A stretch of DNA of 9,331 nt, from NCBI GenBank assembly GCA_905234355.1, contig CAJOHP010000081.1, positions 1,636 through 10,966 of the forward strand, written 5' to 3'. The stretch's first letter is position 1. The number at the start of each line of letters is the position of its first letter. The position numbers were made by a program, and so were the translations under genes. This document shows, one piece after another, positions 1-7,936 of the stretch. Source of the stretch: an uncultured Prevotella sp. GTDB lineage: Bacteria; Bacteroidota; Bacteroidia; Bacteroidales; Bacteroidaceae. A model generated the notes under the pieces. It ran no database searches. It saw only the letters and a program-made list of their open reading frames with translations, and had not been told where the DNA came from.

Positions 1-71
1 TGCAGTTGCAGCACTTCAGAGAGCGGTTCCGCGTGCTCGACGATGCCGACACCTGCATCATAGCAACCTAA
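1..71 (+). CDS. 3' end of an unidentified upstream gene (partial)
   Basis: In frame 3 an open frame enters from the left edge and ends at TAA (69-71). The visible tail reads QLQHFRERFRVLDD followed by ADTCIIAT, which looks protein-like: charged and amphipathic, with GC-rich third positions like the neighbouring genes. The other two frames also stop nearby (TAG at 61-63, and a later TAG). Only 22 residues are visible, too few to name a family, and I do not recognise it. The stop lies 46 bases before iorA with no clear promoter or hairpin between them, so the two genes may be cotranscribed. That would make this gene relevant to amino-acid fermentation, but this is inference only. Confidence 0.5.
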   Translation, partial: QLQHFRERFRVLDDADTCIIAT

Positions 72-117
72 GACGTCATCAAAAAAAAGACTACCAACAA
101 TAGAGAACTACAAGCGT

Positions 118-1722
118 ATGAAGAAAAAGCTATTACTGGGCGACGAGGCTATTGCCTTGGGGGCCATACATGCCGGACTATCGGGAGTGTATGCCTATCC
201 GGGCACCCCCTCGACCGAGATCACCGAGTTTATCCAGGGCAACTCATTAGCCAGAGAGCGCGGACTGCACTGCCGCTGGTCCACCAACGAGAAGACGGCC
301 ATGGAGGAGGCCCTGGGCATGTCGTTCATGGGCAAACGCGCGCTGGTCTGCATGAAGCATGTAGGCATGAACGTCTGTGCAGATGCCTTTGTCAACAGCG
401 GCATGACAGGAGTCAACGGAGGTGTTGTCGTCCTTGCTGCCGACGATCCCTCGATGCACTCCAGCCAGGACGAGCAGGACTCCCGCTTCTATGGTATGTT
501 TGCCATGGTGCCCACCTTCGAGCCCTCAAGCCAGCAGGAGGCCTACGACATGATGAGCGCGGCCTTCGACTACAGCGAGCGGGTGAAGCTCCCCGTGCTC
601 ATGCGCGTCACCACCCGCATGGCACACTCCAGGGCAGTAGTCCGGGTGGCCGACGAGGCACGGCCGGAAAACACCATGAACTACGACGCTGAAGCCAGAA
701 ACTGGGTGCTGCTTCCTGCCAACGCACGCCGTCGCAACGACCACGTCACCGCACAGCAGGCCGAGCTGGAAAACGATGCTTGCACCTCACCTTATAACAT
801 ATACAGCGATACTGCCGACCACACGCTCGGCATCATAGCCAGTGGCATAGCCTACAACTACGTCATGGAGTGCTTCCCCAATGGATGCCCCTACCCCCTG
901 CTGAAGGTGTCACAGTATCCACTGCCACGCAAGCTCGTGCGACAGATGCTCGCCAGCTGTGAGCGCACGCTCATCGTAGAGGAAGGGCAACCGTTCATCG
1001 AGACACAGGTGCGCGGCGTTGCCGACATGCCCCACGTGCTCGGACGCCTCGACCACACCCTGCCCCGCACCGGCGAGCTCAACCCCGACGTGGTATGCCG
1101 GGCTCTGGGCATGCCCACCGACCCATGCTATGATGCCTGTGCCGACGTGGTGCCGCGTCCCCCCGCACTTTGCCAGGGATGCGGCCATCGCGATGTCTAT
1201 ACCGCCCTGAGCGAGGTGCTCCGCGAATACGACAACGCACGTGTCTTCGGCGACATCGGGTGCTACACGCTCGGATTCCTCCCACCCTTCCACGCCATAC
1301 ACTCCTGCGTCGACATGGGCGCAAGCATCACCATGGCCAAAGGGGCAGCCGATGCCGGACAGTGGCCGGCAGTAGCCGTCATCGGCGATTCTACGTTCAC
1401 CCACAGCGGCATGACAGGACTGCTCGACGCCATCAACGAGAATGCCGACATCACCGTCATCATCTCCGACAACCTCACCACGGGCATGACCGGAGGACAA
1501 GACTCGGCCGGCACCAACAAGTTTGAGGCTATCTGCCGCGGACTGGGACTCAGCGACGACCACCTGCGCGTGGTCGTGCCCCTGCCTAAGAACATGCCGG
1601 AGATAACCCAGGCCATACGCGACGAGCTCAACTACCACGGCACCAGCGTCATCATCCCGCGGCGCGAGTGCATGCAGACACTGCAACGACACCTCAAGCA
1701 AAAGAAAAACCAAAGACAATGA
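118..1722 (+). CDS. iorA: Indolepyruvate ferredoxin oxidoreductase, alpha subunit (short form lacking the ferredoxin domain)
   Basis: This is the thiamine-diphosphate subunit of the cytoplasmic 2-oxoacid:ferredoxin oxidoreductase that converts arylpyruvates plus CoA to arylacetyl-CoA, CO2 and reduced ferredoxin. The N-terminal pyrimidine-binding part carries YPGTPSTEI (residues 27-35), NEKTAMEEALG (57-67) and KHVGMNV (80-86). The C-terminal pyrophosphate-binding half carries LCQGCGHR (351-358), GDIGCYTLG (378-386) and the GDS...DN thiamine-diphosphate signature (GDST at 423-426, DN at 451-452). At 534 residues it is shorter than archaeal IorA proteins of about 600 residues or more. It stops after the ECMQT region without the C-terminal CxxCxxCxxxCP clusters, so it lacks the built-in 4Fe-4S ferredoxin domain. 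From memory this short form is usual in Bacteroidetes. The ATG at 118 gives the conserved N-terminus with GDEAIALGA. The stop overlaps the iorB start by four bases. The aryl specificity is inferred from family and neighbour, not proven. Confidence 0.93.
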   Translation: MKKKLLLGDEAIALGAIHAGLSGVYAYPGTPSTEITEFIQGNSLARERGLHCRWSTNEKTAMEEALGMSFMGKRALVCMKHVGMNVCADAFVNSGMTGVNGGVVVLAADDPSMHSSQDEQDSRFYGMFAMVPTFEPSSQQEAYDMMSAAFDYSERVKLPVLMRVTTRMAHSRAVVRVADEARPENTMNYDAEARNWVLLPANARRRNDHVTAQQAELENDACTSPYNIYSDTADHTLGIIASGIAYNYVMECFPNGCPYPLLKVSQYPLPRKLVRQMLASCERTLIVEEGQPFIETQVRGVADMPHVLGRLDHTLPRTGELNPDVVCRALGMPTDPCYDACADVVPRPPALCQGCGHRDVYTALSEVLREYDNARVFGDIGCYTLGFLPPFHAIHSCVDMGASITMAKGAADAGQWPAVAVIGDSTFTHSGMTGLLDAINENADITVIISDNLTTGMTGGQDSAGTNKFEAICRGLGLSDDHLRVVVPLPKNMPEITQAIRDELNYHGTSVIIPRRECMQTLQRHLKQKKNQRQ

Positions 1723-2291
1723 AGACCGACATCATACTCTGCGGCGTGGGCGGACAAGGTATCCTCTCCATCGCCACCATCATAGGCGAAGCCGCCATGA
1801 ACGAAAACCTATATATCAAGCAGGCAGAAGTGCACGGCATGAGCCAGCGCGGAGGCGACGTCCAGTCCAACCTGCGCATCAGCAGCACCCCTATCGCCAG
1901 CGACCTCATACCGCGAGGAGCTGCCGACGTGATCATCTCCATGGAACCCATGGAGGCCCTGCGATACCTGCCGTGGCTCAGCAAAGACGGATGGATTATC
2001 ACTTCGGCCACGCCTTTCGTCAACATACCCAACTATCCCGACATGGACGTGATCAATGCCGACCTGGACCGTATGCCCAATGTCATCCGCATCGACATAG
2101 AGCGCATGGCCAAGGAAGGCGGCGTGCCGCGCTCGGCCAATGTCATCCTCCTGGGCGCCGCACAGAAGGCCATCGGCATAGAATATGAAAAGCTGGAGGA
2201 CGCCATCCGACGCGTCTTCACGCGCAAGGGCGATGCAGTAGTAGAAGCCAATATCAAGGCACTCTCATTAGGCAAGGAGGCACAGCGATGA
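1719..2291 (+). CDS. iorB: Indolepyruvate ferredoxin oxidoreductase, beta subunit
   Basis: This 190-residue protein is the gamma-type (POR catalytic gamma domain) partner subunit of IorA, completing the 2-oxoacid oxidoreductase and helping bind CoA. It opens with the nucleotide-like glycine motif GVGGQGIL (residues 9-16) and has the family signature EVHGMSQRGGDVQSNLR. Later elements, including the SANVILLGA segment, match the family to its end, and the length is normal. An in-frame ATG exists upstream at 1668, but it lies inside iorA. The start at 1719 gives the canonical MKTDIILCGVGGQG beginning and an ATGA stop-start overlap with iorA, which indicates translational coupling and equal subunit synthesis. 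Its own stop overlaps the next gene in the same way. No iron-sulphur motif is present, so the heterodimer as encoded here carries no visible cluster-binding site. Confidence 0.95.
   Translation: MKTDIILCGVGGQGILSIATIIGEAAMNENLYIKQAEVHGMSQRGGDVQSNLRISSTPIASDLIPRGAADVIISMEPMEALRYLPWLSKDGWIITSATPFVNIPNYPDMDVINADLDRMPNVIRIDIERMAKEGGVPRSANVILLGAAQKAIGIEYEKLEDAIRRVFTRKGDAVVEANIKALSLGKEAQR
2274..2280 (+). promoter_or_regulatory. Strong Shine-Dalgarno site for the aminotransferase
   Basis: AAGGAGG, an essentially perfect anti-16S complement, ends seven bases before the ATG at 2288. It lies inside the last iorB codons. Other genes in the window have weak or no such sites, as is usual in Bacteroidetes, so this one stands out. 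It fixes the start of the aminotransferase and suggests that translation of this third gene can re-initiate efficiently. Confidence 0.7.
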
Positions 2292-3601
2292 AACCGACAC
2301 CTATCCAGAAAGAACTTGTCGACGGGTTGATAGCCCGTCTGGGCATCACCGACTTTGCCAAAGCCACCATACGCGAAGTGAAGCAGGTGGCTGCCACAGC
2401 CGAGAAGGAGAGCGGCGTGCAATTCATCAAGATGGAAATGGGCATACCCGGACTGCCTGCATCGCAGGTAGGTGTCGACGCACAGATAGCTGCACTGCAG
2501 AAGGGCATTGCCCACAGCTATCCCGACATCCAGGGACTGCCCGAGCTGAAGCAGCAGGCATCGCGCTTCGTCAAGGCGTTTATCAACGCAGACATATCCC
2601 CCGAGGGCTGCGTGCCCGTGTGCGGCTCCATGCAGGGCACCTTTGCTGCTTTCCTCACCTGCTCGCAGACCGACCCTGCCAAGGACACCGTGCTCTTCAT
2701 CGACCCTGGCTTTCCCGTGCAGAAGATGCAGCTGCAGGTCATGGGCGTGAGATATGAGACCTTCGACGTCTACGACTATCGCGGCGAGCGTCTCGGGCCG
2801 AAACTGGAGAGCTATCTCAGCAAGGGCAATATCTGCGCCATCGTCTACAGCAACCCCAACAACCCCGCATGGATATGCCTGACCGACGATGAGCTCCGCA
2901 GCATCGGACAGCTGGCCACACGCTACGACTGCATCGTCATGGAAGACCTGGCCTACTTCGCCATGGACTTCCGCAAGGACCTCAGCCAGCCCTTCCAGCC
3001 GCCCTACCAGCCATCGGTGGCCCACTACACCGACAACTACATCCTGCTCATCAGCGGCTCGAAGGCATTCAGCTATGCCGGCGAGCGCATCGGCGTGGCA
3101 TGTATCGGCGACAAGTTATTCCACCGGCACTACGACGCACTGGCACAGCGCTACGAGGGACTGCCCTTCGGACTGGTCTACTCCACACGCATGCTCTACG
3201 CCCTCAGCAGCGGCACGAGCCACTCGGCACAGTATGCCATGGCAGCCATGATGGCGGCCGCCTCCGACGGCACCTACCGCTTCCGCGACGACATACGCAT
3301 CTACGGCGAACGTGCCCGCAGGCTGAAGGACATCTTCCTGAGACACAACTTCCACATCGTCTACGACCACGACCTCGGACAACCTATCGCCGACGGCTTC
3401 TACTTCACCATAGGCTATCCCGGCATGACCAGCGGCGAGCTGGCCCGCGAACTGATGTACTACGGCGTGTCGGCCATCTGCCTCATCACCACGGGGTCCC
3501 AACAGGAGGGTCTGCGCGTCTGCACCTCGTTCATCGAAGACCATCAGTACGACCAGCTTGACGAGCGCATGCGCCTTTTCGCTGAAAACAACCCCCGATA
3601 G
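2288..3601 (+). CDS. PLP-dependent class I/II aminotransferase, probably aromatic or branched substrate
   Basis: This 437-residue fold-type I aminotransferase has the expected active-site residues. The PLP lysine is K259 in SGSKAFSYAGERIG (256-269), with phosphate-binding R267. Asp220 with Tyr223 (EDLAY) matches the pyridine-nitrogen and O3' contacts. The asparagine motif is NPNNPAW (189-195), and R410 in GLRVCTSF corresponds to the substrate carboxylate arginine. The usual NPTG is replaced by NPAW, which suggests a subfamily with an altered cofactor-loop pocket. The start overlaps iorB by ATGA and has a strong Shine-Dalgarno site. Operon context suggests it supplies the 2-oxo acid substrate of IorAB from an amino acid, so amino-acid fermentation to aryl or branched acids is the likely pathway. 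The reverse (reductive carboxylation followed by amino-acid synthesis) is equally possible for these reversible enzymes. Substrate cannot be read from sequence. Confidence 0.9.
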   Translation: MKPTPIQKELVDGLIARLGITDFAKATIREVKQVAATAEKESGVQFIKMEMGIPGLPASQVGVDAQIAALQKGIAHSYPDIQGLPELKQQASRFVKAFINADISPEGCVPVCGSMQGTFAAFLTCSQTDPAKDTVLFIDPGFPVQKMQLQVMGVRYETFDVYDYRGERLGPKLESYLSKGNICAIVYSNPNNPAWICLTDDELRSIGQLATRYDCIVMEDLAYFAMDFRKDLSQPFQPPYQPSVAHYTDNYILLISGSKAFSYAGERIGVACIGDKLFHRHYDALAQRYEGLPFGLVYSTRMLYALSSGTSHSAQYAMAAMMAAASDGTYRFRDDIRIYGERARRLKDIFLRHNFHIVYDHDLGQPIADGFYFTIGYPGMTSGELARELMYYGVSAICLITTGSQQEGLRVCTSFIEDHQYDQLDERMRLFAENNPR

Positions 3602-3627
3602 GCCCGCCCCCATTTCGCTACTGTGCC

Positions 3628-3644
3628 CGGCGGTCCTGCCGCCG
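3628..3644. repeat. Short GC-rich hairpin between the two operons
   Basis: CGGCGG (3628-3633) and CCGCCG (3639-3644) form a perfect 6-bp stem with a 5-base loop in the 59-base gap after the aminotransferase. It is followed by an A-rich stretch rather than a T run, so it is not a standard intrinsic terminator on the + strand. It could protect an mRNA end or mark the operon boundary. No Bacteroidetes-type promoter was seen in this gap, so read-through into the pectin genes is possible. Confidence 0.35.
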
Positions 3645-3660
3645 AATAAAGCAAAAAAAG

Positions 3661-4899
3661 ATGAAACACTACCTCTCTCTTGCGGCGCTCGTCATGCTGC
3701 CGCTGGCCACCCCGGCCCAGACATTCGACTTCGACCTGACAAAGCCGCTGCCCGCCTACACCGACCAGACTGGCTACGGCTACGACATCACACCGCCTCC
3801 CGCTACCAAGCAGAAAGTGCCCGCGCCCTTCTATTTCTCAGTGAAGGTGCCTGACGGCAACTACCGCGTGCGCATCGTCCTGGGCGGAAAGAAAAACAGC
3901 AACACCACCGTGCGTGCCGAAGGCCGCAGGCTGATGATGGACAACATACAGACGCTCAGAGCCAAGGACACGCAGACCGTGGAGTTTGTCGTCAACAAGC
4001 GGTCACCGCTCATCGAGGGCGACCGGCGCGTGAAGATAAAAGACCGCGAAAAGGGCTACCTGGCCTGGGACGACCGTCTGACGCTGGAGTTCAATGGCAG
4101 CAACCCTGCCGTGAGAAGCCTGCACGTCGAGCCGGCGCCCGACGTGCCCACCATCTACCTGTGCGGCAACTCCACCGTCGTCGACCAGAACTACGAGCCT
4201 TGGGCCTCCTGGGGACAGATGATCACCCGATGGTTCGGGCCCGAGGTGGCCATCAGCAACCACGCCGAAAGCGGACTCACCGCACGCACCTTTATCGGCT
4301 CCTTCCGGCTCGACAAAATACTCACCACACTCCGCCAGGGCGACTACGTCGTCGTGGAGTTCGGCCACAACGACGAAAAAGAGAAGCGGCCCGGCGACGG
4401 CGCATGGTATCACTACGTCTACCAGCTCAAAGTATTCGTCGACCAGGTGCGGGCCAAAGGTGCCGAGATCGTCTTCTGCACACCCACCCAGCGCAGGCTG
4501 TTCGACGACGACAAAAAGACCATCAAAAACACCCATGGCGACTTCCCCGCTGCCATGAAGATGGTGGCCGAGCGGGAGCGCGTGCCCCTCATCGACCTGA
4601 ACCAGATGACCAAGACACTCTTTGAGGCCCTCGGCTACGAAGACTCCAAGCGTGCCCTGGTGCACTACCCCAAAGAGGTCTACGGCAAGGAACTCACCGA
4701 CAACACCCACTTCAATCCCTACGGCGCCTACGAGGTGGCCAAGTGCGTGGTCATGGGCATGAAGCAGCTCGGACTACCCGTCACGCAGTATCTGCGAGCA
4801 GACTGGCGCGACTTCAGTCCCGCACAGCCCGACGACTGGCACACGTTCCAGTGGGCTCCCTCGGTACTGACCGAAGCCAACAAACCCGACGGTAACTAA
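3661..4899 (+). CDS. Secreted rhamnogalacturonan acetylesterase-like SGNH hydrolase (CE12)
   Basis: This 412-residue exported esterase probably removes O-acetyl groups from galacturonic acid in rhamnogalacturonan. Residues 1-19 form a signal peptide (KHYL, hydrophobic core, ATPA before Gln20). Residues about 21-145 form a beta-rich accessory domain starting FDFDL, typical of Bacteroidetes CE12 proteins. The SGNH hydrolase domain follows: block I GNSTVVDQ (169-176, nucleophile S171), the block II glycine in AESGLTART (G205), block III GHND (235-238, N237), and DNTH (347-350) providing the Asp-xx-His pair, D347 and H350. The canonical GDS of block I is GNS here; I believe this is common in a Bacteroidetes subgroup of CE12, but could not check. 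The end of the catalytic part continues into a Trp-rich tail (DWHTFQW). It lies 24 bases before the GH106 gene, which supports a pectin role. Exact substrate is inferred. Confidence 0.88.
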   Translation: MKHYLSLAALVMLPLATPAQTFDFDLTKPLPAYTDQTGYGYDITPPPATKQKVPAPFYFSVKVPDGNYRVRIVLGGKKNSNTTVRAEGRRLMMDNIQTLRAKDTQTVEFVVNKRSPLIEGDRRVKIKDREKGYLAWDDRLTLEFNGSNPAVRSLHVEPAPDVPTIYLCGNSTVVDQNYEPWASWGQMITRWFGPEVAISNHAESGLTARTFIGSFRLDKILTTLRQGDYVVVEFGHNDEKEKRPGDGAWYHYVYQLKVFVDQVRAKGAEIVFCTPTQRRLFDDDKKTIKNTHGDFPAAMKMVAERERVPLIDLNQMTKTLFEALGYEDSKRALVHYPKEVYGKELTDNTHFNPYGAYEVAKCVVMGMKQLGLPVTQYLRADWRDFSPAQPDDWHTFQWAPSVLTEANKPDGN

Positions 4900-4923
4900 G
4901 ACACACCACAGCAAGACTACAAG

Positions 4924-7677
4924 ATGAAAAGACTATTTTCGGCCATAGCACTCGCGGCCGTCACCATGACAGCATCGGCCCAGTCGTGGCCCGCTCCCGC
5001 CACCGAGGCCAAGCCCGGCACACGCTGGTGGTGGCTCGGCTCTGCTGTAGACAAGGCAAACCTGCAGTGGACCCTTCAGGAGTATGCCCGCCACGGCATC
5101 GGCGCCGTAGAGATTACGCCGCTCTATGGCGTGCAGGGCAACCAGTCCAACAACATCGATTATCTCTCCGACAAGTGGATGGAGATGCTGCGCTACACCC
5201 AGGAGCAATGCCGTCAGAACGGCATCGAGCTCGACATGGCCACCGGCACAGGATGGCCCTTCGGCGGACCGTGGGTGCCGCTCAGGGAGAGCGCCTGCCG
5301 CGCCGTCTTCGTCGAGAAAGAAATTGACGCTGGCGACGTATGGACTACAGTCAACGGCCACCGGGGGCTGCAGCCCGACGGCAAGGCTCAGGACGGCATA
5401 GACCTCACGCTGTCGGAGAAAGATGCCAAGAACGCCTTCCTCGACAAGGTGATGGTCTACGCCCCCGACGGACAAGCGACCGACGTGACGGCCTGCATCT
5501 CCGAAGGCAAGCTGCCCTGGCCGCCCGAGATACTGCTGAGCAGCCAACTGAAGACGCTGAAAGGGAAAGCCAGGCAGACCCGACAGCAAGCCTTAGGACA
5601 GAAGAAATGGAAAGTAATCGCACTCTACGTGAAATACGGCGTGATGAAAGTCAAGCGTGCCGCACCCGGCGGCGAGGGACTCGTCGTCGACCACTTCGAC
5701 CGCAAGGCCGTGCACAACTACCTGACCCACATCGAGACCGCCTTCGAGCGCACCAAGACGCCCTACCCCCACACCTTCTTCAACGACAGCTACGAGGTCG
5801 AGGCAGCCACATGGACACCGTCGCTGTGGCAGGAGTTTGAGCGGCGACGCGGCTACAAGCTGCAGGACCACCTGCCCCAACTGCTTGCAAGCTACATAAA
5901 GGATGACAGCCCACAGCCTGCAGCCACCGCCATGCGACGTTCACCCCGGCAGGTGCTCAGCGACTACCGCGAGACCCTCGGCGACCTGCTCCTGGAGAAC
6001 TTCACCGAGCAGTGGACCGCCTGGGCACACAGCCACGGAGCCATCACACGCAACCAGGCCCACGGCTCCCCCGCCAACCTCATCGACTGCTATGCCGCCG
6101 TCGACATACCCGAGATAGAAGGCTTCGGACTGAGCGACTTCGGCATCAAGGGCCTCAGACAGGACCCCGGGAAGACGCGCAAGAACGACTCCGACTACTC
6201 CATGTTCAAGTATGCCCCGTCGGCAGCCCACGTATGCGGAAAGCCCTACACCTCGAGCGAGACGTTCACATGGCTCACCGAGCACTTCCGCACCTCGCTC
6301 TCACAGCTCAAACCCGACATCGACCTGATGTTCTGCGCGGGCGTCAACCACATGTTCTTCCACGGCACGGCCTACTCGCCCCAGGACGACGAGTGGCCCG
6401 GATGGAAGTTCTATGCCTCCATCGACATGAGCCCCACCAACAGCATATGGCGCGACGCGCCCTACTTCATGCAGTATGTGGAGCGCTGCCAGAGCTTCCT
6501 GCAGTGGGGACAGCCCGACAACGACTTCCTTGTGCTGCTGCCCGTGCGCGACGCTTGGAAGAAGGCCACCGGCAAGCTGCTCATGCAGTTCTCCATACAC
6601 GCCATGGGCAAGCTCATGCCCGAGTTTCGCGACGCCATACTCCAGATAGACCGTGCCGGCTTCGACTGCGACTACATCTCCGAGCGCCTGCTCATGCAGA
6701 CCACCTGCCAGGGCGGCATGCTCACCACCAGCGCCGGCACCACCTACCGCGGACTCATCATCCCCGGCAGCGGCGACATGCCCGCTGCAGTGAAGCAGCA
6801 CATCGAGCAGCTACAACGACAGGGAGCACACATCATGTATGGCATCGATGCCGCGGCAATGGCACGGGCCGCACGTCCCGAGGCCATGAAGACACAGCTC
6901 GGACTCAAGGCCATCCGGCGAAAGAATGCTAGCGGACACCACTACTTCATAGCCAACCTCACGCCGCACGACATCAGGGCCGACATACCCCTGGCCGTCC
7001 AGGCCCGGCAAGCGCTCTGGTTCCATCCGCTCAACGGCGACATCACCATCGCCACCATCAGCGACGGCAAGGTGACCATCAGTCTGCGCAGCGGCGAGTC
7101 CGTCATCCTGCAGACCTTCAGCACGCCACAGACACTGACGGCAAAACAGCCCGTGGCTGCACAGACCACCCAGACCGTGGCCATCGCCTCCCCCTGGACG
7201 CTCACCTTCACCGACGAGGCACCCGCCGTGGGCAAGACTTACCAGCTGCCCACGCTCCAGACATGGGAAACGCTCGACGAGCACACACGCATCACCATGG
7301 GCACTGGCGTCTACACCACACACTTCAAGCTCAGCAAGAAGCAGCTACGGGGAGCCAAGGCATGGCAGATAGACCTGGGCGACGTGCGAGAGTCGGCACG
7401 CGTCTACATCAACCGACAGTTCATCGGATGCGCATGGAGCGTGCCCTTCGTGCTCGACTGCAGACAGGCACTCAAACCAGGCGACAACGAGTTGCGCATC
7501 GAGGTGACCAACCTCCCCGCCAACCGCATCAGCCACCTCGACCGCCAGGGCGTGAAATGGCGCAAGATGGAGGAGATCAACGTGGTAGACATCAACTACA
7601 AGAAGACACTCTACGACCAATGGCTCCCCATGCCCAGCGGTCTCAATTCCGAAGTTAAACTCATTAAGATATTATAA
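4924..7677 (+). CDS. Secreted alpha-L-rhamnosidase, glycoside hydrolase family 106
   Basis: This 917-residue exported enzyme is predicted to release terminal alpha-L-rhamnose from pectic rhamnogalacturonan by an inverting mechanism. Residues 1-19 are a signal peptide ending ASAQ. The GH106 signature follows at once: TRWWWLGSAVD (33-43), a barrel-type segment with GIGAVEITPLYGVQG (58-72), and MATGTGWPFGGP (105-116). Glutamates in VDIPEIEGFG (E397, E399) and in SSETFTW (E446) are the best candidates for the catalytic pair; I infer this from their position in conserved-looking loops, without alignment. FFNDSYEVE (285-293) is another conserved-looking loop. Residues about 750-900 form a GH2-like galactose-binding beta-sandwich (GVYTTHF, DLGDVRESARVYINRQFIG, NELRIEVTNL). 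Length fits the family. It sits between a CE12 esterase and a small polyhistidine membrane protein, and no SusCD pair is visible. Action on other rhamnosides cannot be excluded. Confidence 0.92.
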   Translation: MKRLFSAIALAAVTMTASAQSWPAPATEAKPGTRWWWLGSAVDKANLQWTLQEYARHGIGAVEITPLYGVQGNQSNNIDYLSDKWMEMLRYTQEQCRQNGIELDMATGTGWPFGGPWVPLRESACRAVFVEKEIDAGDVWTTVNGHRGLQPDGKAQDGIDLTLSEKDAKNAFLDKVMVYAPDGQATDVTACISEGKLPWPPEILLSSQLKTLKGKARQTRQQALGQKKWKVIALYVKYGVMKVKRAAPGGEGLVVDHFDRKAVHNYLTHIETAFERTKTPYPHTFFNDSYEVEAATWTPSLWQEFERRRGYKLQDHLPQLLASYIKDDSPQPAATAMRRSPRQVLSDYRETLGDLLLENFTEQWTAWAHSHGAITRNQAHGSPANLIDCYAAVDIPEIEGFGLSDFGIKGLRQDPGKTRKNDSDYSMFKYAPSAAHVCGKPYTSSETFTWLTEHFRTSLSQLKPDIDLMFCAGVNHMFFHGTAYSPQDDEWPGWKFYASIDMSPTNSIWRDAPYFMQYVERCQSFLQWGQPDNDFLVLLPVRDAWKKATGKLLMQFSIHAMGKLMPEFRDAILQIDRAGFDCDYISERLLMQTTCQGGMLTTSAGTTYRGLIIPGSGDMPAAVKQHIEQLQRQGAHIMYGIDAAAMARAARPEAMKTQLGLKAIRRKNASGHHYFIANLTPHDIRADIPLAVQARQALWFHPLNGDITIATISDGKVTISLRSGESVILQTFSTPQTLTAKQPVAAQTTQTVAIASPWTLTFTDEAPAVGKTYQLPTLQTWETLDEHTRITMGTGVYTTHFKLSKKQLRGAKAWQIDLGDVRESARVYINRQFIGCAWSVPFVLDCRQALKPGDNELRIEVTNLPANRISHLDRQGVKWRKMEEINVVDINYKKTLYDQWLPMPSGLNSEVKLIKIL

Positions 7678-7688
7678 CCCGCAACTCT

Positions 7689-7877
7689 ATGGCAGAAGAA
7701 CATCATCACCATCACCACCACCATCACCACAAGATGGACGGTGCAAGCAAGTTCAAGTATCAGCAGCTCAAGAGCATCCAGCGACGTCGATGGCTCGAGA
7801 AGTACAGCATGCGCGCCCTGCTCATCCTCGCAGCCGTCATGGTGACAGCCGTTATCGTGTGCTACACGTTTCTGTAA
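7689..7877 (+). CDS. Small single-pass membrane protein with a native run of ten histidines
   Basis: This 62-residue protein begins MAEE, then ten consecutive His (residues 5-14), then a basic stretch (about 15-41, with KFKYQQLKS and QRRRWLEKY), and ends in a hydrophobic helix (about 42-62, RALLILAAVMVTAVIVCYTFL without further tail). This predicts a C-terminally anchored inner-membrane protein with a cytoplasmic His-rich head under the positive-inside rule. The His codons are a mixture of CAT and CAC, which looks natural rather than an engineered tag. It starts 11 bases after the GH106 stop and is probably in the same transcript. Coding potential is supported by the clean charge and hydrophobicity layout, GC-rich wobble bases, and a TAA stop right after the helix. 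I recognise no named family. A metal-binding or metal-sensing role (Ni, Zn, Co or Cu) is a guess from the histidines. Confidence 0.75.
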   Translation: MAEEHHHHHHHHHHKMDGASKFKYQQLKSIQRRRWLEKYSMRALLILAAVMVTAVIVCYTFL

Positions 7878-7936
7878 TTCGGGAGAGCTATTTCGTACAT
7901 TCCTACCGCAACAGTGATAAGCAGAACTAACGTCTG

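Noticed and set aside
1668..1718. Upstream in-frame start for iorB
   Set aside because: It would add 17 residues encoded inside iorA that do not belong to the family. The ATG at 1719 gives the canonical N-terminus and a coupled ATGA overlap.
910..1719. 269-codon minus-strand open frame inside iorA
   Set aside because: Entirely antisense to conserved IorA motifs, with a composition typical of a shadow frame.
2033..3025. 330-codon open frame on the minus strand across iorB and the aminotransferase
   Set aside because: It spans two well-supported + strand genes, its translation has no recognisable motif, and such antisense frames are expected from the GC-rich third positions of the real genes.
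3628..3644. Hairpin after the aminotransferase as an intrinsic terminator
   Set aside because: The 6-bp GC stem is followed by A-rich, not T-rich, sequence on the + strand, so it was listed only as a hairpin.
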